Made by a program: the position numbers and the translations under genes
Part shown: positions 33,944-39,783 of the stretch, piece after piece
How the letters are laid out: each line of letters opens with the position of its first letter
Position numbering within the stretch: position 1 is the first letter of the stretch
Notes under the pieces: generated by a model
Databases searched by the model: none
Seen by the model: the letters and a program-made list of their open reading frames with translations, nothing else
What the model was told of the DNA's origin: nothing
Assembly: GCA_903871735.1 (NCBI GenBank)
Contig: CAIQHU010000153.1
Span: forward strand, 1-39,783
Direction: 5' to 3'
Length of the DNA stretch: 39,783 bases
DNA from: an uncultured beta proteobacterium
GTDB lineage: Bacteria; Pseudomonadota; Gammaproteobacteria; Burkholderiales; Burkholderiaceae

Positions 33944-34671
33944 TAGGCTCCTATGAGCTTTTCAATTTGCAGATGTTGATCTGATAGATGTTTGCGCGTC
34001 TCTAAAATTTGCGTTCTTGAAGTTTCATTATGTTTCGTTCTTTTAAGGATCGCTTCTCGATTGGCGTGCGTCACATGGACCACATCTGCAACCGATTTTT
34101 CTAGTTCCATTGCATCTACTTGTAACTTTTTCAAACGCGCCAGGTTCTCCTCTTCGATTGCTGAAATCTGTTGAGCTTCTACGGAGGACATTGACTGCTT
34201 AACGTTTTGAAGTAATTCTATATTTTTATCCAGGTTGCGATTATTAAAGCTAATTAATTGATCATTGGTTTCTTGCATCATCTCAACAACCTCACTCAGT
34301 TGACGATTAATCGCCGCCATCATGATATTGGCCTCTTGCATAACATGATTCAATTTAGATCGATGCTCTAAAATATCAATTCGTGACTGCGCTTCTAGCG
34401 CATCAATGTATTGTTTTTCATTCGTGTTTTTAGTGGGAGTATTTTTCAGTAAATTGTAACGGTCTCGAAAAATATCATCAGTATTCTGATTGATGAGTTG
34501 GCGGTTTCCTAAAAAGGCGGCGGAGAAGTTTTGTAAATTTAAAAAGCGATTTTCTTCAACTAGCGACTGAATTTGGACAGACTGCGCGCGACTCCACAAG
34601 ATACTAGATTCAGTTTGATAAATTCTTTTCAGATTTTCAATATTGGCGAGATTTAAATCTGGTTGGCTCAT
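33943..34671 (-). CDS. Coiled-coil protein heading the zor-like operon, unknown
   Basis: This 242-residue protein has no signal peptide or membrane helix and is almost entirely helical with heptad-like Leu/Ile/Met/Glu/Gln spacing, strongest at about 90-240 (for example EEENLARLKKLQVDAMELEK). I recognise no domain. GGAG lies five bases before the ATG. It is the first gene of the apparent operon leading to the ZorABC-like genes. A coiled-coil partner for the equally helical ZorA tail is a reasonable guess, but only a guess. Confidence 0.72.
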   Translation of the reverse strand: MSQPDLNLANIENLKRIYQTESSILWSRAQSVQIQSLVEENRFLNLQNFSAAFLGNRQLINQNTDDIFRDRYNLLKNTPTKNTNEKQYIDALEAQSRIDILEHRSKLNHVMQEANIMMAAINRQLSEVVEMMQETNDQLISFNNRNLDKNIELLQNVKQSMSSVEAQQISAIEEENLARLKKLQVDAMELEKSVADVVHVTHANREAILKRTKHNETSRTQILETRKHLSDQHLQIEKLIGA

Positions 34672-35027
34672 AGGATCTCCAAGGAAGTTTGGTGTTTAGA
34701 TAAAAATTATCATAGATTAAAGGCGTATTTATAACCGATTTTTGGAAGAGTTAAATGAAGAAATAAGTTCAAAAATGGGCATTCCTGGTGAATTTGCATA
34801 AAAAAAGCATTAAATCGGTATTTACCCTAATTATTTAAGGACTTCCTTCACAGAAGTTACATTAAAATAAGTGTACTTAGATTATAGATTTTCTTAATTC
34901 GTTTGTATCAAAACATTATTCTTATTGTATTGATTTGTGGTAAAAAAAACAAAGATTCTTTTCTAGTATTCCAAGAGAGCTTTTGGGGCAAGGATTCAAA
35001 GGCGCTCATATTTAGAGGTCGGTAAAC
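34672..35027. other. Divergent intergenic region between the zor-like operon and bactofilin
   Basis: This is a 356-base AT-rich region with no ORF. On the minus side a GATAA-TTT-TTATC inverted repeat and TATGAT-like hexamer lie about 25-45 bases before the 242-residue gene and could be a promoter. On the plus side I see a short ACTTC/GAAGT hairpin (near 34844) but no convincing -35/-10 pair and no sigma-54 element. Confidence 0.4.
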
Positions 35028-35468
35028 ATGTTTAATAAATCAACTCCCAAACAAAAATTAGGTAAAACAATTGATAGCTTTGAAACAATCATCGGCACGA
35101 CCGTGCGGATTGATGGTAACTTAAGTATCTCCCAAAGTGTTCGTATTGATGGTGTGGTAAATGGTAATATTTTTCAAGATGAGGGCTCCCAAGCCTCTAT
35201 TGCCATAGCTAAAGGTGCTGAGGTGCATGGTGATATTCGCGCTGACCATATTGTAATTTCTGGGAAAGTCGTTGGAAACATCTTTACCAAGGAGATGGTT
35301 GAGCTTCTTGGAACGGCTGAAATTGTGGGCGATATTACCTATTCTGCTATCGGCATTGAAGTTGGTGCTCGGGTCACTGGCAAGCTAAATCAAATGAATG
35401 AATCCGAATTGGCAGAATTTTCGAGCCAATCTTTGATTGCTCAAGCCAAGCAAAAAGCCACGTCCTAG
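35028..35468 (+). CDS. Bactofilin
   Basis: Bactofilins are nucleotide-free cytoskeletal proteins that polymerise through a beta-helix and locate peptidoglycan enzymes. The 146-residue protein has the typical core: TIIGTTVRIDGNLSISQSVR, IDGVVNGNIF, GAEVHGDIRADHIVISGKVV and GNIFTKEMVELLGTAEIVGD, each turn spaced by hydrophobic residues and Gly, with flexible polar ends. The next gene is an M23 peptidase, a common partner. The tail overlaps upstream in-frame sequence of that gene, but the ATGs are separate. Confidence 0.94.
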   Translation: MFNKSTPKQKLGKTIDSFETIIGTTVRIDGNLSISQSVRIDGVVNGNIFQDEGSQASIAIAKGAEVHGDIRADHIVISGKVVGNIFTKEMVELLGTAEIVGDITYSAIGIEVGARVTGKLNQMNESELAEFSSQSLIAQAKQKATS

Positions 35469-35475
35469 GTTTCTT

Positions 35476-36399
35476 ATGCAACTTATTTGGGTTTCCGGCC
35501 CCGTGGGTCGGATTTATAAACTTGATTTGACTCTTAAAAAGCTCATCATTGGGCTTTTTGTAACTATTTTTTTGAGTAGCCTGTTTTATTTTTTGAGTCA
35601 AGTTAATTGGTTGCGCCAAGCCACGGATTTTGCAGAATATGAAGATACTACTTTAGCGACTATTGTAGATGCCGATTTGCGTAAAAAATTGGTTGAAATA
35701 TATAGTGAGTTAGAGTTTACTCATAAAAAAATTAAAGATTTAGAGACCCTCAATCAAAAACTTGTCAAATTAACAGTACCGCCCATTTTATTACCCGAAA
35801 GCCCGGTCAATAAGAATGGTGGCCTCATCAAGAGTCCTTCTGGAGGGCCGTTTTTACCACCAGATTTAGACCGGCCACAGAATATTGAATCCTTAATGCG
35901 TGATACGATACAACTCTCTAAATTAAACAGTGAGCGGGCGAAAAAGTCAGCCGCAGATTGGGCTAGAGAGTTACATTGGATTAGTAACATGCCCATTGCT
36001 TTGCCAATCAAAGATGTAACCCAAATTTCGAGTGGCTTTGGTATGCGCTTAGATCCATTTACTCAAACGAATTCGATGCATACTGGGCTGGATTTTGTAG
36101 CTCCTCCGGGTACGACGATTTATGCAACAGGCGGTGGCGTCATTCGATTTTCTGGCTGGAGTGGGTTTTATGGCAAGTCCATAGAGATTGACCATGGTGA
36201 TGGGTACATGACCAGATATGGGCACGCCAGCGAGTTACTTGTAGTCAAAGGCCAACGTGTAGAGCAACACCAAGCTATAGCGAGAGTGGGATCAACAGGA
36301 CGATCTACCGGACCACACTTGCATTATGAAGTCTTCAAAAAAAATCAATTTTTAAATCCGACGGATTTTATAGCCGTCGTTCGTGGCACTCAGAAGTAA
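35476..36399 (+). CDS. M23/LytM peptidoglycan endopeptidase, membrane anchored
   Basis: ATG 35476 is chosen because AGGT lies seven bases upstream and the start MQLIWVSGPVGRIYKLDLTL is typical of this family; a TTG at 35437 inside bactofilin is less likely. One membrane helix (22-40) precedes a coiled-coil stretch (about 65-100), a Pro-rich linker, and the LytM domain (185-300). Zinc ligands His202 and Asp206 (MHTGLDF) and the HLH of GPHLHYEV (His281/His283) are present, so it should be an active endopeptidase. Paired with bactofilin, it probably shapes the cell locally. Confidence 0.93.
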   Translation: MQLIWVSGPVGRIYKLDLTLKKLIIGLFVTIFLSSLFYFLSQVNWLRQATDFAEYEDTTLATIVDADLRKKLVEIYSELEFTHKKIKDLETLNQKLVKLTVPPILLPESPVNKNGGLIKSPSGGPFLPPDLDRPQNIESLMRDTIQLSKLNSERAKKSAADWARELHWISNMPIALPIKDVTQISSGFGMRLDPFTQTNSMHTGLDFVAPPGTTIYATGGGVIRFSGWSGFYGKSIEIDHGDGYMTRYGHASELLVVKGQRVEQHQAIARVGSTGRSTGPHLHYEVFKKNQFLNPTDFIAVVRGTQK

Positions 36400-36440
36400 T
36401 ACTGTATTTAGGCGCATAGACACTCTGTCGCTAATACACC

Positions 36441-37070
36441 ATGATCAATTCTCAAGTTCGAATCAACGGTGGGATTTTAAAAGACGCTAGAACTACTCAG
36501 GGGCTTGCTATTGAGAAAGTTGCGATGGATTTATGCGTCTCTAAAACACATATTTTTCAAATAGAAGATGGGGGCGAGGGAGCCTTTTATTCCTATGCTT
36601 TAAAAGTCCAAATAGCTAGAAAAATGGCCCTTTATTTAAAAGTACCAGAATCTGCCGCATTTGATTCGGTAGAGGAAGATGCCATTGAGGGCTTTCAACT
36701 TTCTTTACAAGAGGGCCGACTAGGGCAGAAGCTGAGTCCCATTGAGCAAGAAAACTATGCCCTAACACTGCAAAAAAATCGTAGTTCATTAAAAAAAGTG
36801 CTTTATAGTGCTTCTATAGCCCTAATCTTTTTGATGGCTTTGATATTTATTCAGGTTTCTCCCGCCTTCCAATTTTGGAATAATTTGAGTGACACCTTCC
36901 AGTCAGATTTTGATGCAGTGTTTCAATCAATTCAGACATTCATAGAAACAGCAACAGCAGGTTCGGCAGGCACAGAAAAAGTGCCCAAAGAAGAAGGGTT
37001 ACTTATCAAGACTTCACCCTCAGGAGAGGTCAATCAGGAGATAGGTCCTCAGAGTAGTCCAACAAAATAG
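36441..37070 (+). CDS. RodZ-like HTH membrane protein
   Basis: The N-terminal HTH_25/XRE-like domain (about 9-75: GGILKDARTTQGLAIEKVAM, then CVSKTHIFQIEDG) is followed by a cytoplasmic linker, one membrane helix (120-139) and a short periplasmic tail. This is the RodZ layout, though shorter (209) than enteric RodZ and without its folded periplasmic domain. It follows bactofilin and the LytM gene on the same strand after 41 bases, suggesting a link between cytoskeleton and wall. It could alternatively be a regulator. Confidence 0.78.
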   Translation: MINSQVRINGGILKDARTTQGLAIEKVAMDLCVSKTHIFQIEDGGEGAFYSYALKVQIARKMALYLKVPESAAFDSVEEDAIEGFQLSLQEGRLGQKLSPIEQENYALTLQKNRSSLKKVLYSASIALIFLMALIFIQVSPAFQFWNNLSDTFQSDFDAVFQSIQTFIETATAGSAGTEKVPKEEGLLIKTSPSGEVNQEIGPQSSPTK

Positions 37071-37153
37071 CTTTTACAGTGAGAGCTTGAATACCTCGTT
37101 TTCAAGAAAACCGGGCCAATAAAACAGCCCCAATTATTTTGAAATGCCGATTA

Positions 37154-38803
37154 TCAGCCTTTTGTTTTGAATAATTCTCCAGCAATGGCGCGTTGAAGGG
37201 GTGTTGAGTGGTTCGTATCTGCAAGGTATGCGCGCATTTTCTCCTGGTCAGCAACCTGCTTGATTTGTTGTAGATAGCCAATCACAATTTTGACCTGTTC
37301 TGCAGCGAATTCGGGTTTTTCAGCACAAAGACTCAAATTGAGTTCAGTCCCACCAGAAGAGGCACCTCCCCCTGAAATAGCCTTATGCAGCAGATCGTTT
37401 TTTTCAAGTTCAGCCTGTTTGATACCCATTTGTACTTTGGCTTTTTCTAATAGCCGCGCTACTTCTCCCTCGGATAAATGCAGTCTTTTTGCTTCAGCAT
37501 TAATAACCTCCCTTTCTTCAGGAGATATAACGCCATCCTCGAGCATTTTATAAAGCTCATCCTTCATCGCTTCACGTTCGATATGCAATTGATCGTTCAG
37601 ACCTGAGGAAAGAATCGCCGCAGGAATAGCAAAAATACCAATCCCCAAAAGAGCTAGAACGATTGTCATAATCCTACCCATTGGGGTGACGGGGGATATA
37701 TCACCATATCCGACACTCGCAAGTGTAATGACCGCCCAATAGATAGATTGAGGAATATTTTCAAATTTATCGGGCTGCGCCTCATGTTCAAAAACGTAGC
37801 CTAGACAAGCTGCTAGCATGACCAAAAGAAGCATAATAAATGCCGATGCCTTCATCACTGGCCACTCACGCTTACAAACAATAAAAAGAGACTTAGTGGC
37901 ATCCGAGTAGCGCATGAGCTTGAGTAAACGCATCAAACGGAAGACTCTTAAAAAACGTAAATCAAATAAGTGACTTAATAAGCTCTCTAGGAAGAATGGC
38001 AAAATAGCTAGGAGGTCGATTAGATTTGACGGTTCTTTGGCTGAGGCAATTCGACCGTTAAGCCAATGTTGATATTTGGGATTTTCAACGCAGGTATAAA
38101 TGCGAATCAAATACTCTGTTGAGAATATTGCCACTGCTACGGTATCAATAATCACAAACTCAACGCCGACATAGTAAATAACAGAGGCAATAGACTCTAA
38201 AATCACTGCTGTAACGGAGATAATGACCCAAACAATAATAAAAAAATCAAAAATCTCATGCAAACGACCACTAGTTTCTGTAGGATTCACTAAAGCATAC
38301 AATTTTTGGCGAAAGGTATTATTTTTATTGGCCTCTTTAAACTCTTTATATGCTGGAATAACCACACGAAATAATTTAAATAAACGCAGCAGTCTTAATC
38401 CCCTCAGTATTCTGAGGTCTATTTCCACAAAGGCGCTCAAATAGAACGGCAGAATAGCTAATAAATCAATGATGGCAAACGGGCTTCGGAAGTAGGCGAA
38501 TCTTGGATTTTTACTAGATGCAAACTGCGGGTCTTCTGGCGCCACATAGATGCGCAGGACATATTCAATTGAAAATACCATTAAAGAGAAAACGTCGAAA
38601 GAATGAAATAACTCTATCCTGGATTCATAAATAATAGGAATACTCTCTGCCCAAAGAGCGAAGACATTTAAAAGGATAATGGTGATAGTGAATTTCTCAA
38701 AGCTGGCATGCCAATTGCCTTTGATGTTCGGATTGAAAAGCTTGTTATAGATGATTTTACGAATCATCAGATTGATCTGGATTAAATTACTAGAAGAACT
38801 CAT
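37154..38803 (-). CDS. Voltage-gated K+ channel-like protein with two voltage-sensor domains and one pore
   Basis: The first voltage sensor has S1 35-55, S2 66-88, S3 108-128 and S4 129-148 with basic residues every third position (R131, R134, R137, R140, K143, R146). A second follows: S1 183-205, S2 214-237, S3 260-278, S4 281-298 (R283, R286, R289, R292, K295, R298). S3 is nearly repeated (IDLLAILPF at 112 and 262). One pore domain comes after: S5 318-338, filter SVGYGD 363-368, S6 377-400. The filter predicts K+ selectivity. The cytoplasmic C-terminal 150 residues are helical, with a MLEDGVISPEER segment. The ATG overlaps the stop of the upstream 177-residue gene (ATGA). Confidence 0.9.
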   Translation of the reverse strand: MSSSSNLIQINLMIRKIIYNKLFNPNIKGNWHASFEKFTITIILLNVFALWAESIPIIYESRIELFHSFDVFSLMVFSIEYVLRIYVAPEDPQFASSKNPRFAYFRSPFAIIDLLAILPFYLSAFVEIDLRILRGLRLLRLFKLFRVVIPAYKEFKEANKNNTFRQKLYALVNPTETSGRLHEIFDFFIIVWVIISVTAVILESIASVIYYVGVEFVIIDTVAVAIFSTEYLIRIYTCVENPKYQHWLNGRIASAKEPSNLIDLLAILPFFLESLLSHLFDLRFLRVFRLMRLLKLMRYSDATKSLFIVCKREWPVMKASAFIMLLLVMLAACLGYVFEHEAQPDKFENIPQSIYWAVITLASVGYGDISPVTPMGRIMTIVLALLGIGIFAIPAAILSSGLNDQLHIEREAMKDELYKMLEDGVISPEEREVINAEAKRLHLSEGEVARLLEKAKVQMGIKQAELEKNDLLHKAISGGGASSGGTELNLSLCAEKPEFAAEQVKIVIGYLQQIKQVADQEKMRAYLADTNHSTPLQRAIAGELFKTKG

Positions 38804-39333
38804 AGCGTTGCCTCACCAATTTTGATCAAATAAAAACCCCTATCGCAAATACCTACTCGATAGTTAAGGCCTTTTCCTAAAATTTCTGAATGTTCAAGTG
38901 GAGCATAAGTTGGAGCGCCCGTGGGTCCGGGGGTGATTTTGTCAAAAACGAGAGTACCACTCGACTCCTGATTGGCTTTACTACACGCTTTACTAAAAAC
39001 AGGATGGGCATGATTAATATGGTTCACGAAATCTTTGAATATACCTTCAGCACCAAATAAATCCGCAATACAGTCACCCCATGTATTTTCTTTTTCCGAT
39101 TTTTCTTTCGGAAAACAACTTTTGGGAGTGGGTCCAGGAGTTGCATCAATATTTTTGTTGAACTCTTCTGACCAAGCGAGGAAAACTTCACCTTGTGCTT
39201 TAGCCTTTTCTAAGTTGATAGCCACTTGGTAAAGGTCTTTACCAAGATAGGCCACAACACACAGGTTCAAGATGAGAAAACCTAAGAAAAAGAGGTCCGA
39301 GCGGGTTGGACCTAGTTTAGTACTAGATTTCAT
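38800..39333 (-). CDS. Small single-pass membrane protein coupled to the channel gene
   Basis: This 177-residue protein has one N-terminal membrane helix (about 12-33) and a probable periplasmic domain with four Cys (near residues 73, 88, 117 and 163 by eye) that could form disulfides. The helix at the start followed by a long helical stretch is pilin-like, but no prepilin peptidase site is seen. Its stop overlaps the channel start by four bases, so the two proteins are probably made together. A channel accessory subunit is an inference from context. No family is recognised. Confidence 0.68.
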   Translation of the reverse strand: MKSSTKLGPTRSDLFFLGFLILNLCVVAYLGKDLYQVAINLEKAKAQGEVFLAWSEEFNKNIDATPGPTPKSCFPKEKSEKENTWGDCIADLFGAEGIFKDFVNHINHAHPVFSKACSKANQESSGTLVFDKITPGPTGAPTYAPLEHSEILGKGLNYRVGICDRGFYLIKIGEATL

Positions 39334-39711
39334 AAAAAATCCCTAAATATGCTTAATTACTAGATATGTGAATAATTTATGAACAATATAAACGATATTG
39401 TTCTAATAAGTAGCTAATTATTAATAAAAATTAAAAATTAGACATGAATTCATGCTCTAAAAAGTTGCGACTGTCCATAACTAATTACTTTAGTTTGGTA
39501 AATGGATGGAAAGATTCTCTCCCTGTGCCCTGAGTGATGTACAACACTGATCTCTGCAAACATTGAATAGAGGGAGTATTAGAAATCAATTAACCAAGAT
39601 TTTTTCTTGTAAAACAAGGATAAATATACTATTCTTGAAGAAATATTAATCAATTGTGGCTTCAAGAAATACTTCAAATATCTCTGGTTGAAGCCAGAAA
39701 GAGACGGAAAA
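39334..39711. other. Intergenic region with repeated hexamer and hairpins
   Basis: This is a 378-base AT-rich non-coding region between two divergently placed genes. It holds a CTTGT-AAA-ACAAG hairpin (39606-39618) and four copies of TTGAAG or its complement CTTCAA at 39635, 39660, 39672 and 39688, just before the last gene. I see no certain promoter hexamers. The repeats may be binding sites for a regulator. Confidence 0.4.
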
Positions 39712-39783
39712 ATGGTTAAAACGCACGATGTGTTTCAAAATGAACAAGGTCAGTTAGCTCACATTCGTAGGGTGTATGGTGAC
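39712..39783 (+). CDS. Start of an unidentified gene, cut by the window end
   Basis: ATG 39712 with GAGACGGA upstream opens a frame that stays open for 24 codons to the window end. The product begins MVKTHDVFQNEQGQLAHIRR. This is too short to assign. The frame also extends upstream to a TTG at 39688, so the start is not certain. Confidence 0.45.
   Translation, partial: MVKTHDVFQNEQGQLAHIRRVYGD

Noticed and set aside
27288..34671. ZorD helicase or ZorE HNH nuclease next to the zor-like genes
   Set aside because: I looked for Walker A/SNF2 and HNH motifs in all genes of the window and found none.
37113..37130. Short GGGC/GCCC hairpin between the RodZ-like and channel genes, possible bidirectional terminator
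   Set aside because: Only four base pairs with a ten-base loop and no proper T run on either strand.
1..39783. CRISPR arrays, tRNA/rRNA genes, insertion sequences and prophage genes
   Set aside because: No short regularly spaced repeats, cloverleaf sequences, transposase motifs or terminal inverted repeats with target duplications were seen. The only tandem repeats are the coding 261-bp units in the zorA-like gene.

Overview
The window is a low-GC (by eye roughly 40-45%) chromosomal segment from a motile Gram-negative bacterium. FliP/FlgH/FlgI (an outer membrane with L and P rings), an RpoN of proteobacterial type and the wording of the flagellar proteins suggest a betaproteobacterium, possibly a low-GC member of the Burkholderiales. 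The genus cannot be fixed from sequence alone.

Region 1 (1-22.5 kb, + strand) is a flagellar supercluster. It opens inside fliK and runs fliK-fliL-fliM-fliN-fliO-fliP-fliQ-fliR, then an unknown exported protein and a periplasmic alpha-carbonic anhydrase. Next come flgB-flgC-flgD-flgE, a 35-codon ORF, flgF-flgG-flgH-flgI-flgJ-flgK-flgL, motA-motB, two unknown envelope proteins and flhB. Two near-identical sigma-54 (-24/-12) promoters stand before flgB and before the 35-codon ORF/flgF. An intrinsic terminator follows flgE and a weaker hairpin follows the carbonic anhydrase. FlgJ lacks its muramidase half, and FlhB has NPDH at the autocleavage site instead of NPTH.

Region 2 (22.5-27.3 kb) holds, on the minus strand, a small lipoprotein, a 67-residue protein whose end resembles the FliG-binding tail of FliF, and rpoN (sigma-54). 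This is the sigma factor that would read the two flagellar promoters. Divergent from rpoN are a TPR/NTF2-like protein and an L,D-transpeptidase.

Region 3 (27.3-34.7 kb, minus strand) is the most unusual part. It is an apparent operon of seven reading frames: a 242-residue coiled-coil protein, a hidden 59-codon ORF, an 11-codon ORF, a ZorA-like MotA/TolQ-family protein of 985 residues with a long repetitive cytoplasmic tail, a ZorB-like MotB/OmpA protein, a ZorC-like EH-signature protein, and a GGDEF-EAL protein. The ZorABC set matches the core of the Zorya anti-phage system, but neither a ZorD helicase nor a ZorE nuclease is present. A cyclic-di-GMP type protein sits in that slot, and it is in the same frame as ZorC, separated from it by one TAG codon and seven sense codons. 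This may be a Zorya variant or a Zorya-derived signalling machine.

Region 4 (35.0-37.1 kb, + strand) is a cell-shape cluster: bactofilin, M23/LytM peptidase and a RodZ-like HTH membrane protein. Region 5 (37.1-39.3 kb, minus strand) has an unknown small membrane protein coupled by an ATGA overlap to a K+ channel-like protein with two complete voltage-sensor domains before a single pore. The last 70 bases begin another gene, preceded by four copies of a hexamer that may be an operator. No tRNA, rRNA, insertion sequence or CRISPR array was seen.
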